Assembly: GCA_946480695.1 (NCBI GenBank)
Contig: CAMLKG010000014.1
Location: 50,345-114,344, forward strand
DNA length: 64,000 bases
Reading direction: 5' to 3'
Source of the DNA: an uncultured Cellvibrio sp.
Lineage (GTDB): Bacteria; Pseudomonadota; Gammaproteobacteria; Pseudomonadales; Cellvibrionaceae
Shown: positions 8,049-17,326 of the stretch, one piece after another
Layout: each line of letters opens with the position of its first letter
Position numbering within the stretch: the stretch's first letter is position 1
Notes under the pieces: generated by a model
Told to the model about the DNA's origin: nothing
Seen by the model: the letters and a program-made list of their open reading frames with translations, nothing else
Databases searched by the model: none
Position numbers and translations under genes: made by a program

Positions 8049-10700
8049 ATGCTACAAGATATTGATGCCATTGAAACCAAAGAGTGGCTGGACGCCCTTA
8101 AATCAGTTGTTCGCCACGCCGGTAAAGACCGTGCGGCTGAGCTGCTGAAAGCTCTGTCCGAGTCCGCTGTAAACCATGGCATTGAGCAGCCTTCCTCTAT
8201 TCAAACTCCTTACCGTAATACCATTCCTGTCGATAAAGAAATCCAATCTCCCGGCGATACCAAACTTGAGCGCAAAATCCGCTCGATTATCCGTTGGAAC
8301 GCCATGGCAATGGTTATGAAGGCCAATGACAACGATGAAGGGTTGGGCGGGCATATTGCTTCTTTCGCATCGTCAGCCACTTTATATGATGTAGGTTTCA
8401 ACCACTTCTTCCGGGGTAACGACGGTGACACCCCCGGCGACCTCATCTATTTCCAGGGCCATGTATCCCCCGGTATGTATGCCCGTTCATTTGTTGAAGG
8501 CCGTTTGAGCGAATCCCATCTGGACAATTTCCGCCGCGAAGTCAACGGTGGGGGATTGTCTTCCTACCCGCATCCATGGCTGATGCCTGATTACTGGCAG
8601 TTCCCCACCGTATCCATGGGCCTGGGGCCAATCAAGGCTATTTACCAGGCGCGTTTCAACCGTTATATGGAAGCTCGCGGCCTGATCCCTAAAACCGACC
8701 GCAAGGTATGGGCTTTCCTGGGGGATGGTGAGTGTGACGAGCCGGAAAGCCTGGGTGCAATTTCCCTGGCTACCCGCGAGAAGCTGGATAACCTGATCTT
8801 TGTGATCAACTGTAACTTGCAGCGCCTGGATGGTCCGGTGCGCGGCAACGGGAAGATTGTGCAGGAGTTGGAAGGTGTATTCCGTGGCGCCGGCTGGAAT
8901 GTGATTAAAGTCCTTTGGGGACGTGGTTGGGACACATTGCTAGCCAAAGACAAAACCGGCCTGTTGCAAAAGCGCATGGACGAGGTTGTCGATGGCGAAA
9001 TGCAGAACTACAAAGCCAATGGCGGAGCCTATACCCGCGAGCATTTCTTCGGTAAATATCCGGAGTTGCTGGAGCTGGTGAAAGATATGTCCGACGACGA
9101 CATTATGGCCCTGGCGCGTGGCGGCCATGATTCCCATAAGGTTTATAACGCCTACCATCAGGCGGTAAACACCCAAGGCAAACCAACAGTTATCCTCGCC
9201 CAGACCGTAAAAGGTTACGGTATGGGTTCGTCAGGTGAAGCGATTAATAAAACCCACTCAGCCAAGCACCTGGCAATGGAAGACCTGAAGAAATTCCGCG
9301 ATCGTTTTGAATTGCCGATCAGCGATGAAGATTTGCCGAAGCTGCCCTATTACCGCCCGGCGGAAGACAGTCCGGAAATGCAATACATGAAGGCTCGCCG
9401 TAGCGCGCTGAAAGGCTATTTGCCATCGCGTAATGCCAGCTTCGATCCGCTGCTGGTTCCTGCCCTTGATGCATTCGCCGCGCAGTTGAAGAGTACTGGT
9501 GAACGCGAAATCTCTACTACCATGAGCTTTGTGCGTATCATTTCTTCCCTGGTTAAGGATAAAAATATCGGTAAGCAGATTGTGCCGATTGTCCCGGACG
9601 AAGCGCGTACCTTTGGTATGGAGGGTATGTTTAAAACGGTAGGTATTTATTCCTCCGAAGGCCAGAAGTACACCCCGCATGATGCCGGCCAGATGATGTC
9701 CTACCACGAATCAGCCACCGGCCAGATATTGGAAGAAGGTATTAACGAAGCCGGTTCCATGGCCTCATGGATTGCTGCGGCAACTGCCTACAGCAACTAT
9801 AAAAAGCCGATGATTCCTTTCTACATCTATTACTCCATGTTTGGTTTCCAGCGTATCGGTGACCTTGCCTGGGCTGCCGGTGATTCTCAAGCGCGCGGTT
9901 TCCTGATGGGTGCAACTGCCGGACGCACTACTCTGAATGGAGAAGGGTTACAGCACCAGGACGGCCATAGCCACGTATTTGCGAATACGATTCCCAATTG
10001 TCGTTCCTACGACCCTACCTACGCTTACGAACTGGCGGTAATTATCCAGGACGGTATCAAGCGTATGTACCACGACAATGAAAATATCTTCTATTACATT
10101 TCATTGATGAATGAAAATTACCAGCATCCGGATATGCCTGAAGGCGCCGAAGAAGGCATCATCAAAGGTATTTATCAACTGGAAAAAAGTGCAGGCAAGG
10201 CCAAGAACCGCGTGCAATTGATGGGTGCGGGCACTATCTTGCGTGAAGTGCGTTTTGCGGCGGAAATCCTCCGCAGTGAATTCGATGTTGAAGCGGATGT
10301 GTGGAGCGTCACCAGCGTTAACGAACTGACCCGCGATGGCCAACGCGCCACTCGCTGGAATATGCTGAACCCCACGGCTACGCCGCGCAAGCCTTACATT
10401 ACCCAGGTATTGGAAGCTGCCGAGGGCCCATTCATTATTTCCACTGATAACCTGAAAACCTATTCCGAGCAGTTGCGCGCCTATATTCCGGGCCATTACA
10501 CAGTATTGGGAACTGAAGGTTTCGGTCGCAGTGACACCCGTACCCAACTGCGCCATTTCTTTGAAGTGAATCGTTACTTCGTGGTGGTTGCAGCACTCAA
10601 ATCTTTGGCTGACCAAGGCAAGATTAAAGCCGATGTGGTTGCCAAGGCCATCAAGAAGTTTGGTATTGATCCGGAAAAAGCGGATCCAATGAGCGTATAG
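8049..10700 (+). CDS. aceE: pyruvate dehydrogenase E1 component, homodimeric
   Basis: Thiamine-diphosphate enzyme that decarboxylates pyruvate and acetylates the lipoyl groups of E2. At 883 residues it matches the single-chain E1 of gammaproteobacteria (887 in E. coli) rather than the alpha/beta type. The ThDP motif begins at GDGECDEPES, and conserved blocks such as HVSPGMYARSF, INCNLQRLDGPVRGNGKI and the QHQDGHSH loop are present. The ribosome site AGGAG is 6 bases before ATG. aceF follows after a terminator-like hairpin. No E3 (lpd) gene accompanies the pair here, so E3 is encoded elsewhere. Confidence 0.97.
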   Translation: MLQDIDAIETKEWLDALKSVVRHAGKDRAAELLKALSESAVNHGIEQPSSIQTPYRNTIPVDKEIQSPGDTKLERKIRSIIRWNAMAMVMKANDNDEGLGGHIASFASSATLYDVGFNHFFRGNDGDTPGDLIYFQGHVSPGMYARSFVEGRLSESHLDNFRREVNGGGLSSYPHPWLMPDYWQFPTVSMGLGPIKAIYQARFNRYMEARGLIPKTDRKVWAFLGDGECDEPESLGAISLATREKLDNLIFVINCNLQRLDGPVRGNGKIVQELEGVFRGAGWNVIKVLWGRGWDTLLAKDKTGLLQKRMDEVVDGEMQNYKANGGAYTREHFFGKYPELLELVKDMSDDDIMALARGGHDSHKVYNAYHQAVNTQGKPTVILAQTVKGYGMGSSGEAINKTHSAKHLAMEDLKKFRDRFELPISDEDLPKLPYYRPAEDSPEMQYMKARRSALKGYLPSRNASFDPLLVPALDAFAAQLKSTGEREISTTMSFVRIISSLVKDKNIGKQIVPIVPDEARTFGMEGMFKTVGIYSSEGQKYTPHDAGQMMSYHESATGQILEEGINEAGSMASWIAAATAYSNYKKPMIPFYIYYSMFGFQRIGDLAWAAGDSQARGFLMGATAGRTTLNGEGLQHQDGHSHVFANTIPNCRSYDPTYAYELAVIIQDGIKRMYHDNENIFYYISLMNENYQHPDMPEGAEEGIIKGIYQLEKSAGKAKNRVQLMGAGTILREVRFAAEILRSEFDVEADVWSVTSVNELTRDGQRATRWNMLNPTATPRKPYITQVLEAAEGPFIISTDNLKTYSEQLRAYIPGHYTVLGTEGFGRSDTRTQLRHFFEVNRYFVVVAALKSLADQGKIKADVVAKAIKKFGIDPEKADPMSV

Positions 10701-10703
10701 AAC

Positions 10704-10738
10704 CATCGCCCTCTCACAAAGAGGGCGATGTTGTTTGT
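10704..10738 (+). terminator. hairpin between aceE and aceF (attenuator)
   Basis: Perfect 11-bp stem, CATCGCCCTCT at 10704-10714 and AGAGGGCGATG at 10720-10730 with a 5-base loop, followed by TTGTTTGT. It sits just after the aceE stop and 65 bases before aceF. As the two genes encode one complex, partial termination would reduce aceF message or protect the 3' end of aceE message. Confidence 0.7.
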
Positions 10739-10794
10739 ACTCTCCAAAACATTTATCAAATGTAGAAACAACCGATTAATGAGGAACTACTACA

Positions 10795-12399
10795 GTGGCA
10801 ATTCAAACTATTAAAGTGCCAGATATTGGCGGCGCAGAAGGCGTTGAAGTAATTGAAATCTCCGTCAAGGTAGGCGATGTGATCGCAGAAGGGGATTCAA
10901 TTGTCGTGCTTGAAACCGACAAGGCTTCGATGGAAATCCCCGCCGACAAGGCAGGCAAGGTTGTCGCTATTAAAGTTAACCTGGGTGATAAGGTTTCACA
11001 GGATAGCCCATTGCTGGAAGTGGAAGCTGAAGGTGCGGCTGCACCGGCACCACAAGAAGCTGCACCGGTTGCGGCCGCGGCTCCTGCGGCGGCCCCCGCA
11101 GTTGCAACACCAGCCACCGCCGGTGCTGAAGTGAATATGGTAATTCCTGATATCGGTGGCGCAGAAGGTGTTGAGGTTATTGAAATTGCAGTGAAAGTCG
11201 GTGATGAGGTTGCCGCTGGCGATTCATTGGTTGTGCTTGAGACTGATAAAGCCTCTATGGAAATTCCTGCTGAAGCGGCGGGCAAGATCCTGAGCCTCGC
11301 TGTAAAAGTAGGCGATAAGGTATCCCAGGGTACGGTAATTGGTGTATTGGCGACTACCGGTGGAGCTACCGCCTCTCCGGCACCCGCTCCTGCAAAAGCG
11401 GAAGCTGCCCCGGTACCCAAGGCAGAAGCACCCAAGGCGGAAGCGCCTAAAGCAGTATCGGCGCCGGTAGCCGAGGTTGAGCAAACCGGTGATGTATACG
11501 CTGGCCCGGCGGTACGTAAACTGGCTCGCCAGCTCGGTGTTGATATGGGCAAGGTCGCAGGTACCGGTCCGCGCGGCCGCTTGCAAAAAGATGATATTCG
11601 CGCGTATGTGAAGCCCATTGTACAGGCGGCCCAGGCGGGTACTTCATTGGGCGGTGGATCGGGAATCCCGGCGTTGCCGATTGTCGATTTCTCCAAGTTT
11701 GGCGAAGTTGAAATCGTCAAGATGAGCAAAATTAAAAAGCTCACTGCCGAGAGCATGACGCGCAGTTGGTTGAATGTTCCGCGTATTACCCAATTTGATG
11801 ATGCGGATATTACCGATCTCGAAGCCTTCCGCAACAGTATGAAGGTTGAAGCGGAAAAGCGCGGCAGCAAGCTAACACCTTTGCCCTTTATTGTGAAAGC
11901 GGTCGCTGCCGCCCTGGTTGCGGAGCCTTCGTTCAATGTATCCGTGCATCACGATGGTGAAAGCATTGTGCACAAGAAATTTGTCCACATTGGTATTGCG
12001 GTAGATACGCCCAATGGTCTGCTGGTTCCCGTGGTACGCAATGCGGATAAAAAAGGTTTGTGGGAGTTGGCCGACGAAATTAATACCTTGGCGAAAAAGG
12101 CCCGTGACGGCAAGCTGACCCCGGCCGAGATGCAAGGTGGTTGCTTCACTATTTCCAGCCTCGGTGCTATGGGTGGCAATGGTTTTACACCCATGGTTAC
12201 CGCCCCTAATGAAGTGGGTATCCTCGGTGTTTCGCGCGCCCAAATGAAACCGGTGTGGAATGGCAAAGAGTTTATTCCGCGCAATATGTTGCCGTTGTCG
12301 CTGTCCTATGATCATCGTGCGGTAAACGGTGCGGATGCAGGGCGCTTTATGACGTATCTGGTATCAGTAATTGGCGATTTGCGTCGCTTGTTATTGTAA
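10795..12399 (+). CDS. aceF: pyruvate dehydrogenase E2, dihydrolipoamide acetyltransferase
   Basis: E2 core of the pyruvate dehydrogenase complex, 534 residues. Two nearly identical lipoyl domains carry the lipoylated lysine in ETDKASMEIP at K43 and K152. They are separated by Ala/Pro-rich swinging arms. Next come the peripheral subunit-binding domain (AGPAVRKLARQLGVD) and the acyltransferase domain ending in the catalytic motif SYDHRAVNGADAGRF. E. coli E2 has three lipoyl domains, Pseudomonas two, so this resembles the latter. Translation starts at GTG, with GAGGAAC 8 bases upstream. The long antisense open frame over the Ala/Pro region is a composition artefact. Confidence 0.97.
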   Translation: MAIQTIKVPDIGGAEGVEVIEISVKVGDVIAEGDSIVVLETDKASMEIPADKAGKVVAIKVNLGDKVSQDSPLLEVEAEGAAAPAPQEAAPVAAAAPAAAPAVATPATAGAEVNMVIPDIGGAEGVEVIEIAVKVGDEVAAGDSLVVLETDKASMEIPAEAAGKILSLAVKVGDKVSQGTVIGVLATTGGATASPAPAPAKAEAAPVPKAEAPKAEAPKAVSAPVAEVEQTGDVYAGPAVRKLARQLGVDMGKVAGTGPRGRLQKDDIRAYVKPIVQAAQAGTSLGGGSGIPALPIVDFSKFGEVEIVKMSKIKKLTAESMTRSWLNVPRITQFDDADITDLEAFRNSMKVEAEKRGSKLTPLPFIVKAVAAALVAEPSFNVSVHHDGESIVHKKFVHIGIAVDTPNGLLVPVVRNADKKGLWELADEINTLAKKARDGKLTPAEMQGGCFTISSLGAMGGNGFTPMVTAPNEVGILGVSRAQMKPVWNGKEFIPRNMLPLSLSYDHRAVNGADAGRFMTYLVSVIGDLRRLLL

Positions 12400-12416
12400 C
12401 AGTCAGGTGATTTGTG

Positions 12417-12447
12417 AAAGGCCAGCGATTGCTGGCCTTTTTATTTT
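12417..12447 (+). terminator. Rho-independent terminator after aceF
   Basis: AAAGGCCAGC (12417-12426), loop GATT, GCTGGCCTTT (12431-12440), then TTATTTTTT. This is a strong stem followed by a U-rich tail and ends the aceEF transcript. Confidence 0.9.
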
Positions 12448-12520
12448 TTACACAGAATGTTTATTAATCTTTTCGGCATATATCTTCGGTTATTTCCATT
12501 CACGCTTGAGTGAGTAACCC

Positions 12521-12997
12521 ATGCAATACATCAAAAGATTGTTTAGTTTTTCGTTGGTGGCAATACTGTTGTCCGGTTGCCAAAGGGTTACAAATCTTGC
12601 TGATCCTGCCAATACCTACACACCGGAAACCACCTTTCAGAAATTGGCAGGGGATTATCCGTTTATTACTGTTGCCCTTCGCGATGTGCCTCCATCCGTT
12701 CATGAAAATAAAAATATTGCTTATGTGCGTTATGGCAAACGTATATTGCAACTGGATCCGCCGATTTTATTTTTAATCAGTTCCCAACGCCGATTCAGCC
12801 ATGGGTACCAGGAAATGATTGAAAAAATGAAGCCCTTTAATATTCCTTACCAGGTAACCCGGCTTCCCGATACACCACATTCATTTTGGTTATTTGATCC
12901 ATGGCTGCAACCTGCCGCTGATATTGTTACCCAATTCCTCGATCAGCAACTTAAAGTCAATCGCAGCAATGGTGTACTCCCAGCAGGTAGTGAATAG
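12521..12997 (+). CDS. lipoprotein; alpha/beta-hydrolase lacking its catalytic core
   Basis: The 158-residue product starts with a lipoprotein signal (LVAILLSGC, lipidated Cys about residue 20). Residues 30-78 resemble the N-terminal lead-in of exported alpha/beta hydrolases of the BD-FAE/acetylesterase type (YPFI, then NIAYVRYGKRILQLD). Residue 79 onward (PPILFLISSQRRF, then DTPHSFWLFDPW) resembles their extreme C-terminus with the catalytic histidine region. The part expected between them, with the HGGG oxyanion motif and GxSxG nucleophile, is absent. The two ends meet in frame near base 12757. I infer an internal in-frame deletion giving a probably inactive remnant; comparison with an intact homologue is needed to prove it. 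Confidence 0.65.
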   Translation: MQYIKRLFSFSLVAILLSGCQRVTNLADPANTYTPETTFQKLAGDYPFITVALRDVPPSVHENKNIAYVRYGKRILQLDPPILFLISSQRRFSHGYQEMIEKMKPFNIPYQVTRLPDTPHSFWLFDPWLQPAADIVTQFLDQQLKVNRSNGVLPAGSE

Positions 12998-13049
12998 CTA
13001 TTAAACTTTTTTGGAATTTTAAACCGGGTTTCGCTCCAGGGTTTTTATC

Positions 13050-13442
13050 TTATTTTTTATTGGTTTCTATATTTGTTTTCCAATAAAGCAACCTGGCAAA
13101 AATGTCCAGGTATTTCGTCAACACTACCACTAAACATAAACCCAATAAAACCCCACCCGTATTGGCTAACATGTCGGTGAGGCTGAATGTGCGTGGCGGA
13201 TTGAAGTACTGGATTATTTCAATAGCAAATGAATAGGTAATTAAAAATACCGCTCGCTGCCAAAGTGGCCATTGGGGACGGGCAAAGCTAATAGAGATGC
13301 CGGCCAGGGTATAGCCGGTAAAATGCATTAATAAATCATTAAATACCGGCACAGAATTTTCTGGATGAGGGGTGATGCCGAGATAGGTATAAATAATCAA
13401 TAAACCGTAAAATTGCAAAACACAAATCAATCGCCAGAGCAT
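13050..13442 (-). CDS. VanZ-like membrane protein
   Basis: Integral membrane protein of about 130 residues with four hydrophobic segments. The VanZ-family pattern is visible: a conserved D..MHFTGY motif after the first segment, then EIIQYF, then RTFSLTDMLANTGGVLLG. The family is named from the teicoplanin-resistance protein VanZ, but most members have no known role and no glycopeptide resistance is implied. The start is set at the internal ATG because GAGGAAG lies 6 bases upstream; an ATG ten codons earlier has no such site. It lies tail-to-tail with the lipoprotein. Confidence 0.8.
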   Translation of the reverse strand: MLWRLICVLQFYGLLIIYTYLGITPHPENSVPVFNDLLMHFTGYTLAGISISFARPQWPLWQRAVFLITYSFAIEIIQYFNPPRTFSLTDMLANTGGVLLGLCLVVVLTKYLDIFARLLYWKTNIETNKK

Positions 13443-13522
13443 GTGCACTTCCTCAAAAATTTCGGAAAGCATAACAGCCCGGTAAAATTGAAGCGATCCC
13501 TTAGGTGTGGAATTAATTGCAG

Positions 13523-14146
13523 TTATTTGACCAGCGATACCAACGGTTCCGCAGCATACAGATCTTGCGGTGTATTAATATTAAAGAAAGGATCATAGGC
13601 ATCGGCTACAAATTCTGCCTCGACCATTTGTTGTTGTTGAACCCAATCTTGCAAGCGCGGCGTTTCGCCACTTTTTAATTGCTGTTCGATCTTCTCCAGC
13701 AATGATACATGCCAAAGCGCAAATATCGGATGGATGCGGTTCCTGGATTTCGCAACGGCCAATTGACTGTGGCTGGCACTGGCTGCATCGAAAAGCCTGG
13801 GGACCATATCCGTTGGGAAAAAAGGGGTATCCGAGGCAAAACTGGCTAACCATTGTGCATCCGGTGTGAACTGGCGCATCCAGCTTAAACCCGCATGGAT
13901 TCCGGCGAGCGGGCCGCGATTATCCGCAAATATATCCGGGATTACCGGCAAACGAGTACGTGCAAAACGCAAGCTGCTGCCATTAGCATTTAATAACAGG
14001 GTTTCTACCTGGGGTTTCGCGCGCTCAACAGTCCGTTGTAACAAGGTTTTACCGGCGAGGGGCAGCAGGCACTTATCGCCACCGCCCATACGCTTGGCAA
14101 GGCCGCCGGCAAGGATAATACCGACAACGGATTGGGATTTACTCAT
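13523..14146 (-). CDS. mobA: molybdenum cofactor guanylyltransferase
   Basis: MobA joins GMP to molybdopterin to form the MGD cofactor used by bacterial molybdoenzymes. The nucleotide-binding signature ILAGGLAKRMGGGDK is at residues 11-25, followed by LPLAGKTLLQRTVER, the PDIFADNRGPLAGIHAGL block and the F.SDTPFFP segment. Length 207 is normal for the family (194 in E. coli). No other molybdenum gene is adjacent. Its start codon lies about 290 bases from pdxH, in divergent orientation. Confidence 0.93.
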   Translation of the reverse strand: MSKSQSVVGIILAGGLAKRMGGGDKCLLPLAGKTLLQRTVERAKPQVETLLLNANGSSLRFARTRLPVIPDIFADNRGPLAGIHAGLSWMRQFTPDAQWLASFASDTPFFPTDMVPRLFDAASASHSQLAVAKSRNRIHPIFALWHVSLLEKIEQQLKSGETPRLQDWVQQQQMVEAEFVADAYDPFFNINTPQDLYAAEPLVSLVK

Positions 14147-14434
14147 AGGTCTTTTGACTTGGTCAGGGTTCAGGTGCCAGGATTGGCGGCCTTTTGATAT
14201 TGGCGCATCAATCCTTAAATTACATAATGCTAGTGTAGCGCTTACTAGTGTGTAGGACCACGATTTTTATAGATAGGTTTAAGGATACGTTGATTTTTCT
14301 TAAAGCAATTAGAACACATTGGCATCAATAATCCGTTTTAGTAATGAGTTTGGGTGAGTTTCCCTTTTACTTTTTAACCCAGTAGCATGCGCGTTTAAAA
14401 TGGGTCTGTTCATTAGTGAGTGGCGGAGTAACCT
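14147..14434. other. mobA-pdxH divergent intergenic region
   Basis: About 290 bases separating two divergent genes, so it must hold both promoters. An imperfect palindrome around TAGTGTAGCGCTTACTA (14231-14247) is the only clear symmetry. I could not assign -35/-10 boxes with confidence and see no small gene. Confidence 0.4.
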
Positions 14435-15079
14435 ATGGAATTAAACCTTGAAGATTTTCGCCGCGAGTATACGCGAGGCGGGTTGGATTTACCTGATTTG
14501 GCGGCTAGTCCGTATGACCAGTTTAGTCGCTGGATGGAGCAAATAATTAAATCCGGAATCCCGGACCCCAACGCCATGACCGTGGCCACTGTGGATGCGA
14601 CTGGCCAGCCATCGCAACGTATTGTGTTGCTTAAACACGCGGATGAAAAAGGTTTTGTGTTTTATACCAATTTAAAGAGTAATAAAGCCCGGGATTTACA
14701 ACAAAATCCGAAAATCAGTTTGCATTTTCCCTGGTATTTTTTGGAGCGGCAGGTAAAGGTTTGCGGTGTCGCGGAGCAACTGTCCACCCCGGAAGTATTG
14801 AAATATTTCATAACCCGCCCGCGCGATAGCCAATTGGGTGCATGGGCATCAAACCAAAGTAAGCCAATTTCATCGCGCGCGTTACTGATGCAACAATTTG
14901 AAGTAATGAAAAATAAATTCGCTAAAGGGGAAGTTCCGTTGCCTGATTTTTGGGGCGGGTTCCGCGTCAAACCTCACTTGATTGAATTCTGGCAAGGTGG
15001 TGCCGCTCGCTTGCATGATCGTTTCCAATACTGTTTGCAAAATGATGGGAGTTGGGTTATCCAGCGCCTGGAGCCGTGA
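14435..15079 (+). CDS. pdxH: pyridoxamine/pyridoxine 5'-phosphate oxidase
   Basis: FMN enzyme that oxidises pyridoxine or pyridoxamine 5'-phosphate to pyridoxal 5'-phosphate, the last step of vitamin B6 synthesis and salvage. The family blocks are all present: [57 protein letters not shown] and the C-terminal [12 protein letters not shown] substrate motif ending in RLEP. The 214-residue length agrees with E. coli PdxH (218). Its TGA stop overlaps the ATG of the next gene, suggesting translational coupling. Confidence 0.96.
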   Translation: MELNLEDFRREYTRGGLDLPDLAASPYDQFSRWMEQIIKSGIPDPNAMTVATVDATGQPSQRIVLLKHADEKGFVFYTNLKSNKARDLQQNPKISLHFPWYFLERQVKVCGVAEQLSTPEVLKYFITRPRDSQLGAWASNQSKPISSRALLMQQFEVMKNKFAKGEVPLPDFWGGFRVKPHLIEFWQGGAARLHDRFQYCLQNDGSWVIQRLEP

Positions 15080-16059
15080 TGAAATATATCGCCGTAAAAA
15101 ATCCGGGAGATGCCGGGCAATTATTTATAGGTGACGCAAAAATCCCCTCGCCGGGTACGCGCGACGTTTTAATTCGTGTATATGCTGCGGGAGTAAACCG
15201 CCCGGATATTTTACAACGCCAGGGCTTGTATCCGCCTCCCCCCGATGCGTCCCCGGTATTGGGATTGGAAGTGGCCGGTGAAATTATTGCCTGTGGTCCA
15301 AGTGTAACGCGTTGGCGCGCAGGCGATAGGATCTGTGCGTTGGTCAATGGCGGTGGTTATGCGGAATATGCAATCGCACCGGCGGATCAATGCCTGGCAA
15401 TTCCGGAAAATTTCTCCTTTATAGAAGCGGCGGGTTTACCCGAAACGTTTTTCACTGTCTGGCATAACCTCTTTCAACGTGCCGGGTTAACAAGTGGCGA
15501 AAGCTTATTGGTTCATGGTGGGTCCAGCGGTATCGGTATTTGCGCTGTCCAATTGGCAATTGCGTTTGGTGCCAGTGTGTATGCAACGGTAGGCTCGGCA
15601 GAAAAATGCGCAGCTATTGCAAGCCTGGGGGCCAGGCCAATTAATTATCGCCAGCAGGATTTTGTGGCCGTTATAAAAGAACTAACCGGGGGACAGGGCG
15701 CCAATGTCATTCTGGATATGGTGGGAGGAGATTATATCCAGAGAAATTTTTCGGCGGCTGCGAAAGATGGGCGCATCGTAAATATCGCTTTTTTGGATGG
15801 CAGCAAAGTAACTGTCGATTTTATGCCGTTAATGCTTAAGCGGTTGACCTTAACAGGCTCAACCCTGCGCGCGCAATCGGCAGAGGTAAAAGCACAAATC
15901 GCGAAAGAATTGGAAGAACAGGTTTGGCCATTGTTAAATACAAAAAAAATAACGCCGATAATCGATTCGGTATTTCCCCTCGCAGAGGTTGCCGATGCGC
16001 ATTTACGGATGGAGTCCAGCCAGCATATCGGAAAAATTATATTAACTAACTTATCCTGA
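15079..16059 (+). CDS. NAD(P)H:quinone oxidoreductase, zinc-free MDR family
   Basis: Medium-chain dehydrogenase/reductase of about 326 residues, closest to the PIG3/quinone oxidoreductase branch. Features are GVNRPDILQRQGLYPPP near the N-terminus, GLEVAGEI, the nucleotide-binding loop VHGGSSGIGICAVQLA, and GANVILDMVGGDY. The catalytic and structural zinc ligands of alcohol dehydrogenases are absent. The start ATG shares bases with the pdxH stop (TGATG), so an earlier in-frame start inside pdxH is rejected. The electron acceptor in vivo is unknown. Confidence 0.88.
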   Translation: MKYIAVKNPGDAGQLFIGDAKIPSPGTRDVLIRVYAAGVNRPDILQRQGLYPPPPDASPVLGLEVAGEIIACGPSVTRWRAGDRICALVNGGGYAEYAIAPADQCLAIPENFSFIEAAGLPETFFTVWHNLFQRAGLTSGESLLVHGGSSGIGICAVQLAIAFGASVYATVGSAEKCAAIASLGARPINYRQQDFVAVIKELTGGQGANVILDMVGGDYIQRNFSAAAKDGRIVNIAFLDGSKVTVDFMPLMLKRLTLTGSTLRAQSAEVKAQIAKELEEQVWPLLNTKKITPIIDSVFPLAEVADAHLRMESSQHIGKIILTNLS

Positions 16060-16126
16060 AACGGAATCACTGAACCACTTAAGCAGTTTTATATTCCTTG
16101 TATGGAAAATTTTTAAGAGATGCAGC

Positions 16127-17326
16127 ATGAATAAAAAGCGCCGCCCACTTGATGGTATTCGCGTTATTGAAATTGGCCAATTGCTGGCCGGACCCTTTGC
16201 CGGTTGTATACTCGGTTATTTCGGTGCGGAAGTCATAAAAATTGAGCCGCCGGAGGGCGATCCCATTCGCGGCTGGCGGGTATTGGAAAACGGTACTTCG
16301 CATTGGTGGCGAAGTATTGGGCGCAATAAGAAAAGTATTACCCTTGATTTAAAAAAACCGGAAGCGCAACAAATTGCGCGGCAATTAATCGATAACGCCG
16401 ACGTGGTGATTGAAAATTTTCGTCCCGGTGTGATGGAGGCCTGGGGGTTAGGACCCGAGCAGGTTAAACAAACAAATCCGAAAATTATTTACGCGCGTAT
16501 TTCCGGTTACGGGCAGACTGGCCCTTACGCCAGTAAACCCGGCTTTGCTTCGGTGTGTGAAGGTATCAGCGGCTTTCGTTATATAAATGGTTTTCCTGAC
16601 CAAGCACCAGTGCGACCCAATTTGAGCATTGGCGATACTATTTCCGGTATCCACGCAGCACTCGGTATTGCATTGGCGTTGCTGGAACGCGAGCGAAATT
16701 CCGATGGCGTCGGGCAGGTAGTCGATGTTGCGTTGTACGAATCCATGTTTAATTTAATGGAGGCCGTGGTGCCGGAATTTTCCGGTGCCGGTGTAGTTCG
16801 CGAACCTTCCGGTACTACTGTAACCGGTATTGTTCCAACCAATACTTACCGTTGTAAAAACGGAAAGTATGTCGTGATTGGCGGCAATGGGGATTCAATT
16901 TTCCAACGGCTGATGGACGTTGCCGGCCATCCCGAAATGGCGCGTGACCCGCGTATGGCGAATAATGCTGGACGGGTGCAGCATGAATTGGAAATTGATA
17001 ACGCCTTGGCCGCCTGGTGCATGAGCAAAAATTCGGATGAAATTTTGCAATTACTTGAGGCGGCGCGCGTACCTGCCGGGCCAATTTATAATGTGCAGGA
17101 TATGTTTGCCGACCCTCATTTTAACGAGCGCGGTATGTTTGAGCAGGTGGAGGTTAATGGCAAGCCATTGAAAATTCCCGCCATACTTCCCAGGCTTTCC
17201 GATACCCCTGGGCGAACTGATTGGCCCGGTGGAAATGTGGGTAGCCATACCCGGGAAGTTTTGCAATCTGTCTTAAATTTTTCGGCTGAAAAAATCCAGG
17301 AATTGAAAACGGCGGGTGTGCTGTAG
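16127..17326 (+). CDS. CaiB/BaiF family III CoA transferase
   Basis: Family III CoA-transferase, 399 residues, moving CoA between carboxylic acids or carnitine-type substrates. The N-terminal block GIRVIEIGQLLAGPFAGCILGYFGAEVIKIEPPEGDP fold is diagnostic, followed by KKSITLDLKKPEAQ, ENFRPGVMEAWGLG and the DVALYESMFNLME segment that contains the expected catalytic aspartate. The substrate cannot be read from sequence, and no acyl-CoA dehydrogenase or ligase is adjacent. The next gene starts right after its stop codon, so these genes probably form one transcript with tadA. Confidence 0.9.
   Translation: MNKKRRPLDGIRVIEIGQLLAGPFAGCILGYFGAEVIKIEPPEGDPIRGWRVLENGTSHWWRSIGRNKKSITLDLKKPEAQQIARQLIDNADVVIENFRPGVMEAWGLGPEQVKQTNPKIIYARISGYGQTGPYASKPGFASVCEGISGFRYINGFPDQAPVRPNLSIGDTISGIHAALGIALALLERERNSDGVGQVVDVALYESMFNLMEAVVPEFSGAGVVREPSGTTVTGIVPTNTYRCKNGKYVVIGGNGDSIFQRLMDVAGHPEMARDPRMANNAGRVQHELEIDNALAAWCMSKNSDEILQLLEAARVPAGPIYNVQDMFADPHFNERGMFEQVEVNGKPLKIPAILPRLSDTPGRTDWPGGNVGSHTREVLQSVLNFSAEKIQELKTAGVL

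Noticed and set aside
10803..11936. Long minus-strand open frame opposite aceF
   Set aside because: It is Ala/Thr/Ser/Pro-rich, mirrors the repetitive lipoyl and Ala/Pro linker sequence, and lies over a certain gene.
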